Below, piece by piece: positions 12,099 through 22,526 of a stretch of 64,000 bases of DNA. The DNA comes from Iris pallida. Taxonomy: Eukaryota > Streptophyta > Magnoliopsida > Asparagales > Iridaceae. Positions within the stretch are counted from its first letter, which is position 1. Each line of letters begins with the position of its first letter. The notes beneath the pieces are model-generated. The model saw only the letters and a program-made list of their open reading frames with translations, was not told where the DNA came from and made no database searches. The DNA lies in the NCBI GenBank assembly GCA_029216955.1, contig JANAVB010009599.1, positions 3,147,053-3,211,052 of the forward strand, read 5' to 3'. The translations under genes and the position numbers were made by a program.

Positions 12099-13260
12099 AT
12101 TGGTCATACCGACCATTAAGAAGACGGTCGCTATGGTTGCTCTTGCTCTAGTTTACACAGCTTCGACGGCAGGGATGGTTGAAGATCTAGTGAGGGAGCC
12201 TGCTGAAGATTCGGTTATACATCAGACAGTATTGGCTCACACCGTCTCTGCACTCTCAACGGCCTCCGCTCCAGGAATGGTTCCATCTACTCCGGCTGTA
12301 ATACCTAGACTCGTGTTGGCTACCGTTGCTGCTCGAAAACCTTCTATTGTGGCATCTCCGGTGTCCCCGATGAGTTTGGCTGACAATGTATATTATGCCA
12401 ACCTCATTCTGGACACAATTCATCATGCTTTGATGTACAGTATAGAGGGTATCTTGTGGGACAACCAATCACTTAGACATGCCCGATCTATAGTGGGGGC
12501 CCAATTGGTGGCCTTGTACGACTATCCAGAGTGTGAGGCGAAGGCAGACGCGATAGAGGATCTGCTGGCAGAATTGGAAGCCATCGCCTTAGAGCTTCAC
12601 AAGCTTGAGCGCGGTCTTTAGGCCATGGCTGCTGTAGAGCTAGAGAAAATAGCCTCTAAAGTTTTCCAGTACGAGCAGAAATGCTAGGCCCTGACTGTCA
12701 GACTTTTCGAGGTTGAGGCCGAAATTGAAGCAGTGACCGACGTCGAAGAGGCTCAGGACTGCCGTCGTACAGCCTCGGAAGAACAGTGTGAGGCGAGCAG
12801 ATCCAAAAGTTAGAGGAGACTTTGGCTCTTACCGAGAGTGAGTTAGAGAAGTCAAAGGATCAGCAGGAGGTCCTTTGCCAATGCTCCGAGACCCTGGCTC
12901 GGGAGAGGAAACGTATTGGTGTTCATCAGGCAGAGCTGGCCCTTGTGCGCAAAAACTTGTCCCAGCTCGAGGACGAAGCCGCTTGACATTAGGAGGCAAA
13001 GCGTCGAGCCAAACCACTGGTTGGGCCCCAAGTTGCTCTTTTAAGGAGTCAACTAGAAGAACTCCTGCATCGGTCTTCTCAATGCTGGCATCCATTCGTC
13101 TTTTTGTCTCTCGCTTTTCGAGAGACTCTTCTTGTAGCAGAAGAAAAAAACCTTTCCATTTCATGAATGAAAATTTTGGCTTTGTTTCTATGCTTGTCTT
13201 TTTGCTGTATACTTTCTTGTACAAGAGTGAGAATTTCTTCAAAGGTAGTACGACATGAGG
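12099..13260 (+). pseudogene. C-terminal half of antisense extra ORF of element II
   Basis: Plus-strand frame 12,100-12,621 is open for 173 aa, from an Ala/Val/Pro-rich linker into NVYYANLILDTIHHALM and a helical stretch (ECEAKADAIEDLLAELEAI). Beyond the stop at 12,619 the same kind of sequence continues: ELEKIASKVFQYEQK, then after a frame change ETLALTESELEKSKDQQEV and AELALVRKNLSQLEDEAA. This heptad-like, Glu/Leu-rich series predicts a long coiled coil. The orientation opposes gag-pol, as in Tat extra ORFs. The PMD-type N-terminal half seen at 40.0-42.1 kb is missing here, cut by LINE1. Confidence 0.6.
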
Positions 13261-13295
13261 GGATGGAGATAACTCTGCTAGGGATATGCTATTTT

Positions 13296-13690
13296 ACTCA
13301 GAGGTTATATGGACGTGGTGAACACAAAACTTTTGGTGGTAGGATCTTCCTTACTCAGAGGTAATATGGACATGGCAAGGATAGACTCTATGGGTGTATA
13401 GAATGATTCAGAGATAGTATGGACGTGAAAGGTTCTACAGATAATTATGACAATCATGGGGTATTGTCATGGAAAAGAAGTCTACTCAAAAGTAATATGG
13501 ACATGGTAGGCACAATCTTCAACGAGGTATAGAATATCAATTAAGAGGTAGTATGGACGTGAAATATTTTTTTGATAGTTATAACAACACAAAGTTATCA
13601 TGGAAGAAACGACTACTCAGAGGTAATATGGACATGGTAGACGTGAACTTCGTGTAGAATAACAATTCAGAGGTAGTAATGGACGTGAAA
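13296..13690. repeat. ~131-bp higher-order tandem repeat between convergent ORFs
   Basis: Two related blocks alternate. Block A, ACTCAGAGGTAATATGGACA, starts at 13,296 (variant), 13,353, 13,484 and 13,615; block B, ATTCAGAGGTAGTATGGACG, starts at 13,406, 13,540 and 13,665. A-to-A spacing is 57, 131 and 131 bp; B-to-B is 134 and 125. The block lies between the integrase stop and the end of the antisense ORF. Tandem repeats in the 3' untranslated region are known in Tat/Ogre-type elements. Confidence 0.7.
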
Positions 13691-13784
13691 TGTTTTTTCT
13701 ACTGGGGAATATGAAAAAGGTGAATTCCTTAATAGAATTCATAAACATCCACAGGGGATGTAGAAATATAAGCCGGTTTGGGAC

Positions 13785-14880
13785 TCAGACATAGTATTTC
13801 TTCAGGAACTTGCCATTGATTGGCATCATTAGGAAGTCGCCGTTAGGTTTGGCCAGTCGGTAGGCCCCATTAGAGTAGACCGTCTCTATGACGAACGGTC
13901 CTTCCCACTTGGGCTCGAACTTTCCAGCCGTCTTTTGAGTCATCATCATCGATCTTCAAACTGATAAGACAAGGTCACCCACTTGGAATGTTTTTGCCCG
14001 GGCCTTTTTGTTATAGGCCCCAGAAATCTGAGCTTGATAAAGTTCGATCCGTTGCTGAGTTAGCATAAGCTTTTCGTCCAACACCTCTAACTCTTGTAGC
14101 CGCCGGTATTGATTGTCTTCATCAGTCAGCTGGTTGGTGATGGCTACACGTAAAGACAGGATCTGGATCTCCAGAGGTAGCATCGCCTCACTTTCATAGA
14201 CAAGAGAAAATGGTGTGTTGCCCGTGGGTGTCCGGATAGTCATGCAGTAAGCCTAGAGACATTCGCCGAACTTCTCATTCTAGTCGTGCTTATTAGAAGA
14301 TACGACTTTCTTGAGCAGCTTGACAATAGTCTTGTTGAATACTTCAACTAGTATATTTGCTGCAGGATTGTAAGCCGTTGATGCCACATTATGTATCTGA
14401 TTCTTATCATAGAACCGATGGAATGTCTGGCTCACGAACTGAGGGCCGTGGTCGTGATAATCCTCCTGGGAACTCCAAAGCGGTATATGACGTAATGTTT
14501 AACAAAGTTAATCATGTTCGAGGTTTTCACCTCAGCCAGAGGTACTGCTTCCGTCCACTTAGAAAAGTAGTCAGTGATGGCGAGGATGAACCGGTGTCCT
14601 TTAGAGGACGGTGGGCTAATCGGCCCAATGATGTCCTTTTCCCATGCTTCAAACGGTCAGGCGGCCACCGTAGGGTATAGAAACTCAGAAGGTTGGATAA
14701 AGTCACCATGCAACTAACATACCCAAACATTTTTGTATAATTAATGGCTTTTGCCATTATAGTGGGCCAGTAGTAGCCCGTGCGACGCAGTTGGTCCTGC
14801 AACTTAGAACTAGGCTGATGGACTCCGCAGGTGCCATCGTGCGCCTCCCGGAGTGCCTCTTGCACTTCTGTCTTAGATAA
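13785..14880 (-). pseudogene. Element II integrase (broken)
   Basis: The zinc-binding N-terminal region is at 14,757-14,865 (REAHDGTCGVHQPSSKLQDQL). The C-terminal domain reads at 13,956-14,243 (PFSLVYESEAMLPLEIQ, KTFQVGDLVLSV) and continues to KFEPKWEGPFVI and NGKFLKKYYV before the stop TGA at 13,785-13,787. The core between is broken by stops and frame changes. It is a close match to the integrase of element VI in the same motifs. Confidence 0.8.
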
Positions 14881-15923
14881 ATATCACAAGAGAAGCCTAT
14901 CATATGACCAACGATACAACATTTTGGTAGCCATGTTGTAGAAGAACCTGAGCGAGCGTCTCTTGACAGAAGTAGCTTCCTTCGGGTGTTCGGGTAGGAT
15001 TCCGTAGGCTGTGTAGTATATGAACGGGAATCACCAGTCCCGAACGTCCACATTAGTGTCTGTTTGTACTGAGTAACAGAGACACATATGTAGATTATTC
15101 TTTGGGTAAACCAGTTCTAGACCCATCACCGTGACGGTACATTGGGTTCCAGCAGGAGCTGCCAGAGAAGCGGCGAGACCAGCGAGTGCGTCGACCTCCA
15201 ATTTTTACAACCGAAGTAAACGTTCTATAAATGTGAAGGTAGAAATGATATCGATTGTTGTCTGGTGGTAAGGATCCAGATCTTCATGCTGAACCTTGTA
15301 TTGTCCTCGAACCTGGTTGATAATCAGTTTTGAGTTGCCATAGGCCTTGATGTTGTCAACCCCCAAATGTTTAGCAAGCTGGAGCCCGATGATGAGAGCG
15401 TTATACTTAGCAACATTATTAGTGCAAAACTCTATGAGAGACTATGGCTGCCGGGAGTAATGAGAATGACTCCGACCCCTGCGATGATCTCGCCCTTCGG
15501 TCCTGTTCTTGAAGCGTCATCAAGGAACATGCGCAAACAAAGTTATCTGAGATGGCATTGGACTATAGGACTTTATCGGGAATGTCTTTGTAGAGCTGTG
15601 ATATCTCTGTGTGCCGCCAAGAAATCGGCCAATGCTTGGCCCTTGATTGCCTTTTGTGGGACGAACACTATATCAAAAGGAGTCAAAAGTATCGCCCATG
15701 TGGCTAATTATGAGTTTAAAGCCCCCGGCTTAGTCATAAGGACTCTGAAGGGGTTGACACGAAAGACGACATGGATTGTCTGTTCGGCCACATAATGGTA
15801 CGTCTTCTGGATGGCAAAGAGCAGAACAAGACACTCCTTCTCTACAGGCTTATACCGATTCTCGATCCTAATCATGGTCCTGTTGGTATAGTATATTGCC
15901 TATTCGTGGCCTTCATTACTTCT
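14881..15923 (-). pseudogene. Element II RNase H and second RNase H (broken)
   Basis: Just after RT the minus strand reads pieces of the first RNase H region (EKECLVLLFAIQKTYHYV, MTKPGAL, FVPQKAIKGQALADFLAAH) and then of a second RNase H (MFLDDASRTGPKGEIIAGVG). The second domain marks the Tat lineage. The first Asp of the second domain is followed by Asp-Ala instead of Gly-Ala (FFDGAS in element VI). The remainder is scattered over three frames. Confidence 0.75.
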
Positions 15924-16860
15924 CTAGGCTAGCAAAGCACGGAGAGAATGGTCCATAGCTCGGACATATAGTAGGAAGGGCCTCCCCATGATCGGTGCCA
16001 CCAGTACTGGGGGACTAGTGAGGTACTTTTTGATGTCGTCGAATGTGCGCTGGCATTCTTCGGTCCAGACATAAGAAACTCCTTTTTTTATGAGTTTGGT
16101 GAAGGGTTGACATCGACCAAAGAGATTTGTTATAAATCTTCTGATATATGTCAAGCGTCCTTGTAGGCCTCGAAGCTCAAGAATATTCTTCAAGGGAGCC
16201 ATGTCCAAGATCACCTTAGTCTTCTCAAGGTCAATATGAATACCCTTGGGTGTGACGATGAAGCCCAAGAATTTGCCATTAGAGACTCCCAAGAAAGACT
16301 TGGTTGAGTTCATCTTTAGTCGATGTGTCCGCATCAAGCCAAACACCATCCTCAAGTCGTCTAAATGGCTGGATTTCTTCTTGCTTTTAACGGCTATGTC
16401 ATCAACATAACATTCTACCATTTTTTGAAGGTATTTACGAAATATGGTGCTCATAGCCCGCTGGTATGTTGCTCCCGTATTCTTCAACCCGAAGAGCATT
16501 ACCGTGTAACAGTATATATCCCATTTGGAGTCCAAAATAGAGTATGATTTTCTTCTTCAGGGAACATCTTGATCTGGTTGTAGCCTAAGAAACCATCCAT
16601 GAAGGACATATGCTTGAAGCCAAAAGTGTTATCAATCATCACGTCGGTGATCGAGAGGGAGAACTCATCTTTTGGACATATCGAGTTAAGATCCCTGAAG
16701 TCTATACAGACCCGAATCTTTCTATTCTTCTTGGTTACTGGGACAATGTTGGCCACCGAATCTGAATGTTTCTCCTCGCAAATGAAGCCACTCTCTACGA
16801 GTTTATCGACTTCTTTTTTGATAGCATCTATGATATTAGGGCAGAAACAACGTTGTTGCT
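15924..16860 (-). pseudogene. Element II reverse transcriptase (one frameshift)
   Basis: Frames 16,499-16,756 and 15,924-16,535 together cover RT. The first has RKIRVCIDFRDLNSICPKD and MSFMDGFLGYNQIKM with the first catalytic Asp. The second has CYTVMLFGLKNTGATYQRAM and ECYVDDIAVKS with an intact YVDD. GFIVTPKGIHID and LQGRLTYIRRFI follow. The frame changes in the overlap at about 16,510-16,530. Confidence 0.9.
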
Positions 16861-18672
16861 GTTTGACAGGCTTAGCATCAGGTTAGATGTTGAGACGATA
16901 CATGACGACTTACGGGTCTAAACCCAGCATATCTTCATAGCTCCAAGCAAAGACATCGATGTACTCTCAGATAAGCTGTATCAGAGATTCTTTATCTTCT
17001 CCAGTCAAACATTTGCTGATGAAGATGGGCTTAGGGGAAGCCTCATCACCTAGCTCGACTTAGATGACCTCATCTTCAGTGGAAGGTTTGCGCTGTTCGA
17101 AGAGCTATTCCAATTGGGATCCCAGGCATTGAGCCCAGGGTTCATCCTCAAAGAATTCGAGTATTTGGTCTTCACCCTCGACTGGGGGATCTGCAAAGAC
17201 CATATTGACGAGTAGTATCCTTTTGATGGCTTGGCAGATACTGGTATCATAGTGCCAGGTTGAGGAGTCCAAGGAATGTGAATGCATCAGGACCTCCGTC
17301 TCTGAGCTCTCTGAAGTTGTTGTGGGTGTAATGTAACCCAACCTCCAGCGAGTACACTGGTAGTAATTTTGGGAGTTTTCCTTTGGAGCTTGAAGTCGTA
17401 AAAGAAGGCATCATCTTTTGCCATAGTTCTGTCCTATATGGCTGTTCAAGTCATAACCCATCTTCTGAATAAGGTGTTTGGCTTGAGCAGTGTAACGGTA
17501 GAGTTAAATCTTGCCGTAATCGGGTTCTGGTTCTGTCAGAGCTAGCCGCTGAGGATGCTCTAATCAACCGAAGACGATGGGTTCTTCCTCTTTCTTCCTT
17601 ACTGGAACCAAGAAATAGGCACCTCCGGGAGAGACAACCCAGCTTACAAGATCAGTGGTTGTCACTTGTGTTTGTAACATATACAGACCATTGTCTATGA
17701 AATACTTAGTGTTCTAGTGTTTACATGAGTAATTCAAAGACAACTTTCTATTAATAAAATACAAAATCATATCCCGAGGGATTACATCATGTAAGGAGTG
17801 CACCTTGGTATCGACGCATATGTAGTCTACCAACTCTTCATCTGTGACCACGAGGGCTGCCATAGAAGAAGGTGGAGGAGGCTTCTCCTTTAACTTGACT
17901 AACAAGGGGGCTGTAGTCGGAGGTTCCTACGACCTCAGAGTTGGCTTTGGAGCCTTCCGGGGGAGCTTTATTTGCATAGGCTCCTCGCTAGCAGATGATA
18001 TCGTTAAGGGCGACCGAGTCGGTGCCTTCTCTTGAAGCTTGATGACGAGAGGAGCTGACGTCTTGGGAGGTTTTTCCTTCAATCGAACCCTCAATGGTTC
18101 TTCTGCCAAAGCCATACTTTCTGGTAAAGTATCTGCCTCGTCTTCGGTATTATTGGCATCATCGTCCCATAAGACTGACTTGTACCCCTCACCATCTGTA
18201 CAGTATGTTTTGAGTCCTCAAAATGGATCAATGTCAGCGAACTCGGTCTTGATAGTCCCGTCACTGGCCACATACTTCATGTATTGATGGAGAGTGGAGC
18301 GCACGATAATATATTTATGAATCCATGGTCGACCCAATAGTATGTTGTAGTTTATATCGACATCAATGATGTAACAAGTCACGTCTCTCTGAGATCGCAT
18401 TTTTGATATTTCATGCGAATCTTGTCCAGGGGCTTACTCTTCCAAGCGTTGAAGCCGCTGATTGTAGTGTTTGACGTAGTCAGCCGATGCATCGGGATCC
18501 CCAAAGAAGAGCCATGGTCGATGCGGATGCGATCGACCTTAATGGCACCAACATACCCCGTGTAGTACATGGGCCTATTGTGTCGGTTGTTCTTTAGCAA
18601 CATGTCTTGCTGATTGAAGGTGATGTTAGGAATCACTTCGACCACACTGTGATAATGTGGGCAAGTGTCACT
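16861..18672 (-). pseudogene. Element II protease and PR-RT linker (broken)
   Basis: The protease core is at 18,379-18,660: YYTGYVGAIKVDRIRIDHGSS holds the active-site Asp and Gly, followed by IPMHRLTTSNTTISGFN and INYNILLGRPWIH. The linker (17,714-18,115) carries four copies of a short basic-hydrophobic unit: PLRVRLKEK, PLVIKLQEK, PMQIKLPRK, PLLVKLKEK. It then continues to VFADPPVEGEDQ and EYIDVFAWSYEDM before RT. Stops interrupt it in several places. Homology with element VI is lost right of about 18,672, which marks the truncation. Confidence 0.75.
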
Positions 18673-19913
18673 TCTAGTTTTCATAATTAAGGGTAAAATG
18701 ATCATTTTTTATTTTTTGATATTTTTTGATTATTTATTTATTAATATTGTTATTTGGGGATTAGTTTAGTCGGGTTCGATTTTCATCTTGTTCTGACTTG
18801 TGTTAGTAACCCGAGTAGCTTAGACTCTAGTTGGGACCCAAAGATTAGTTAGGCATGGCCCATAAATCCTACTAATTAGTCTAGTATAATTAGGCTAATC
18901 CCACATGACTTAAATGGTTCATTTAGAGATTAGAACTTGACCCATTTGACCCAAACCTTCACATGACTTAAGTTGACCCAAAGGAGACCATAGAGGGGCA
19001 ACTTGGACTTTGCACAAGGCCCAACTAGGGCTAGGCATGGCCGGCCGCAAAGGAGGGTCTCTCTCCCTCTTTCATTTGGTAGTTGCCTCTTTTTCCCCAA
19101 ATTTAGTTCTTCCTCAAAACTTGAGAGCTTCTCTCTAGGTTTTGAACTCTCAAACCAATCCCCCTTCATTTCACCTAATCTACCAAGGAGAAGGTGCTAG
19201 CAAGGCTTTGGAGCAAGGAGCTTCCGTGTTGGAACCGTGTCTATTTGAGAGTATCATTGGGATCCAACTCCCAATAGGTATAACCATTCCTCTGTTTTAA
19301 TTTCTCTTATATTTTAGATATATTTGCATTCACTAGGACCACCCTCAATGCATGAACCACCATTAGTTTTGGTTTAGAGGCTCTCATGAGTTCTCTCTAG
19401 GAAGTTGGGGTAGTTTTGGTGTCCCCATGGAGAGTTTCCAAGAGGAGGCACCCCATGTGTTTGGTTTAATGCCCAATAGGCATTTTTGTCTCTTAATTTC
19501 AGTTATAGACATGTTAGAGGATGGATTGATATTAGTTAGGATGGATAGAATGAGTTTCATTTGGATACCTATGGTTAAATCCAAGTGGTTTAGCCTACAT
19601 GTCATATTTAGCCTCTACATGTCATTTTGATGCCTATTTATATAAGTGGATTGATTTTTATACGTATAGATATATTGGTGTTGTTGTGGTTTGTGTGTGT
19701 GTGTGTGTGTCATTTGTATATATAGGTAGTGGTGTGATTGTGTTAGAGGAGAAGGGAGTGTGGTTATCTATGTGTCTTGAGTGGTGTGTGTGGTTAGTGG
19801 TAGTGGTTAATGGTAGTTTGTGTGTGTGTGTTGCTTGTGGCTAATGTGTGTGAGTTTGAGTGTGTATGTTGTATTTAGAGAGGGGTAGTTGATACATGTG
19901 ATAGAGTGAAAGA

Positions 19914-19975
19914 TGAATGGATAGATAGATAGGTAGGTAGTGAGAGAGATAGATGGATAGATAGATAGTGAGAAG
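19914..19975. repeat. (GATA)n-like microsatellite
   Basis: GATGGATAGATAGATAGG and GATAGATGGATAGATAGA runs, followed at 19,988-20,085 by several GCTGCTG/CAGCAG blocks that can pair with each other as small hairpins. Confidence 0.7.
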
Positions 19976-20389
19976 AAGGGGGATTCCACAGCAACAACAG
20001 CATTTAGCTGCTGTGAACAGCAGCCTAGCTGCTATCATAGACAGCAGCATGCTGCCCTTTTTATTATAGTAGCAGCAGCAGTTGGGGATTCTGTTAGCAG
20101 CCCCTTCACACCCCATTTCACCCCCCTTTGCTACCCCCATTGACCCCCTTTAACCCCCCTTGGTTTACATGTATGTGTGTGTGTGTGTCTGGGTAGATTT
20201 AGTTAGTGTATGTTAGTGAGGTTAGTATGTTAGTTCTAGATGTTGGATATGTTAGAATGTAAAGTTTGTTCTATTTGATACATGTTAGTTTGCTAGAGTT
20301 ATATATATTAGATAGTATGTTAGATAATTGTATAGATAGTAGATTTATTAGTATGTTAGACTAGTGAGTTAGTTAGTGGTAGGTAACGG

Positions 20390-20645
20390 TTATGGTATCT
20401 TGGTATTTAAGAATACTAATAGATATCTTAGGATACTAAGCTAGTATCCCAAGGTAATGAGGATTACCTTGTAAGGTGTTGGATTACCTTAGTAAGGTAT
20501 TGGAGTTGCATAGGGCGAGGGTAAGGTATGCTAAGGTATTGGTTAGAGGCTAAGGTATAGGTTTACCCAAGTTAAGGTATTGGGTCCCGACCAAGGTATT
20601 GGTACCGGGATACCAATATGACAAAGGTATATGGTATCTTGGTAG
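20390..20645. repeat. AAGGTAT-rich cluster
   Basis: More than a dozen copies or near copies of AAGGTATT, GGTATCTTGG and its inverse in 250 bp, immediately before the TTGAC cluster. The same pairing (a GGTATCGG-type cluster beside a TTGAC cluster) is found inverted inside the CACTA element at 32,120-32,710. Confidence 0.65.
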
Positions 20646-20675
20646 GTAAATGTTAGAAATAGGATACTTAGACTA

Positions 20676-20945
20676 GTTTTGACCTCTGTTGACCAAGTTT
20701 GACTATTTTGACCAAAAGTCAACTACAAGTCAACATTGGACCTAGAATTGACCAAAATTGATCAGTTGACCAAAAGTCAACTGTGAGACAACCATTAGCC
20801 TAGTTTGACCTAGATTGGACTAGGAGTTGACCAGAGTTGACCAAAAGTCAACTGAATGTCAACCCTTGACCCAGTTTGACCAAGTTTGACTTAGTGTGAC
20901 CTAGTTTGACTTAGTGTGACCTAGTTTGACTTAGTTTGACCTAGA
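20676..20945. promoter_or_regulatory. TTGAC (W-box-core) cluster in LTR
   Basis: About 20 copies of TTGAC or its complement in 270 bp, most as TTTGACC/T, GTTGACC or AAAGTCAAC. TTGAC is the core of the W-box bound by plant WRKY factors. Related clusters occur at 32,120-32,490, 43,308-43,378 and 50,686-50,753. Whether they regulate anything is inference; they may simply be a tandem-derived repeat. Confidence 0.5.
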
Positions 20946-21753
20946 TTGCGTAGCATACACTAGAATATCATGTCATACACTGTCAAACCCTTATTAACTC
21001 ATGATATATCATCTTTAGTTCTGTGACATCACTCTGAGCATCTATTCTCATTGACAGCTCAAGACCGCAGGCGAGTACATTCTCTGATAGTTTTCATTGT
21101 CTTGATATCTGCTATATCCGATTCAATTATAGTATTTTACTTGATTTCCGACATGATGGTACACGGACTAGTATACGTCGGATCTTGTCATGAGATGTTA
21201 TTCCTGGACTTTCCTTGTATATTGGTACATTGTTTGATCTTATTTTTCTTGTACTTGTATAGACACCGATTTAGAAGTGGGCTGGCCCCCTGCTTTTGAA
21301 TCCCGTGTCATGATGTGTCATGTCTGGATCTATTGTACTGTCGTGAATGGGAAGTTATTAGTGGTTTTGTGATCAATACCCTACTTGTATTCCTATTCAC
21401 TTGTTCATAGCTCCACCCTCATCGTATGTAGGGTGTAGCCTGACTTGATACTACTTGTTCATAGCTTTCCATTGTGACCGGCCTGATCCAATTTTTCTCG
21501 TATTTCCTATTTGTAGCCAGTCACATGGAATAACCAGATCCGGACCTAAGCCGATCACATAACACACTAATATCTCAAGGCACCGTTTATGTTTACATTT
21601 TACATCAGATATTTTTGTACTGTTCTATATTCCAGTATTTCATACCCTGATATGATATCCTGTCTATATTTAGTCTTGATATTTCATCTTGTATTTCATT
21701 ATAATTGTCTCTTACAGAATTTGTCAATTTATATGGAACTGTTGTTGGCATTT

Positions 21754-21908
21754 GTACTTGCTTATATCCTGACAGGATAACCCTGTTGATGTTTACAGAT
21801 GATATAGATGCTGACTGTTTGACCTTCTATGGGTTTGGCATAGATGGTGAGTACGACATGGACATCCATGTGGAGCCGGTGCCCAATGAGGACGCACCGC
21901 TTGCTTAG
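21754..21908 (+). CDS. Acidic LTR mini-ORF terminus (copy in LTR 18.7-22.2 kb)
   Basis: Frame ending at the stop 21,906-21,908 reads FTDDIDADCLTFYGFGIDGE and continues acidic to PNEDAPLA. It is preceded by VLAYILTG in another frame. It aligns with TEDEAEAFCPTYYGATLED of element IV and TEEELLCDSYYGVAIDD at 36.9 kb. The stop lies 300 bp from the visible LTR end. The start codon or upstream exon is unknown. Confidence 0.4.
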
Positions 21909-22208
21909 ACTTAGACTAGTTAGGTTTGACTGGACTGCGTTCCAGCTAGTACTTGAGACTTGTAGTATACTTTATATTTGAGATCTTGTGTTATGTTTTG
22001 AACTCTAACTTGTGTTGTGAACTTGCATCTATTTCTAGTTTATTTCCTTCTATCATATCATGCTTATCTTCCTTAGATGTCTTGTGATTGAGTTGATATT
22101 ATATACCTCCGTGCAGAGATGATAGGTTCATATATATTGTGTCTAGATGTTGTATATTGTATACGACCTATACAATGTTCTACCACCGATTTTGTGGCGT
22201 AGGCTGGT

Positions 22209-22526
22209 GTAACACCCCAGCCCCAAAATACTTAGGACCAAGTACGTAGACATGCCAGCTGTATACATACGAAACATACTCCAGTATATGGAACCTCGTA
22301 TGTATACATAAGTTGTAAAATATAGTAACCATGAAACTAATCTCATCTACAAACTAATATATCATAAATTCAACTTATAAATGTCATTTGTACAAAAATG
22401 TTGGGCGGAGACAAATCCACTACCAAAAAAAGAGAGAAATACATAGCAACGATGGAAGAGTCGAGCGAAGCGAAAGATGATCCAAGAGCTAGCATCACGA
22501 AGGTAGATTGTAAACTATGTCCTTGG
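22209..22526 (-). repeat. 3' edge of a minus-strand chromovirus-type LTR
   Basis: The plus strand starts TGTAACACCCCAGCCCC followed by AAAATACTTAGGACC, resembling the edges at 6,276 and 36,576. It abuts the truncated plus-strand LTR at 22,208. The region to the right leads into an acidic reading-frame end at 22,527, the same distance (318 bp) as in the other LTRs. Confidence 0.55.

Larger units (their letters stand above)
12099..18672 (-). mobile_element. Element II: Tat-lineage Ty3/gypsy, truncated at both ends
   Basis: The minus-strand order, right to left, is protease region, proline-rich linker, RT, RNase H, a second RNase H, and integrase ending at 13,785. Downstream comes a tandem repeat block and then the C-terminal half of an opposite-strand ORF (12,100-13,260). 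Tat elements are known for the second RNase H and for extra ORFs downstream of pol. Gag, 5' LTR and 3' LTR are absent. The right edge is within the protease at about 18,672, the left edge is LINE1. Confidence 0.85.
18673..22208 (+). repeat. Large chromovirus-type LTR, plus orientation, truncated
   Basis: The order of landmarks mirrors the element IV LTR read on its sense strand: GGCCGGCC-containing block (19,038), GT-rich tracts (19,690-19,850), a TTGAC-rich cluster (20,676-20,940), the shared GCGAGTACATTCTCTGAT (21,072-21,089), the acidic mini-ORF (21,754-21,908) and the end block GTGGCGTAGGCTGG (22,195-22,208). The start TGTAACACC and the last ~50 bp are missing. No internal region with gag-pol is attached, so it is a solo or truncated LTR. 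Confidence 0.65.

Noticed and set aside
12829..13258. Overlapping ORFs on both strands at 12.8-13.3 kb
   Set aside because: Both are alternative frames over the coiled-coil part of the antisense extra ORF, which is read better in a third, interrupted plus-strand frame.
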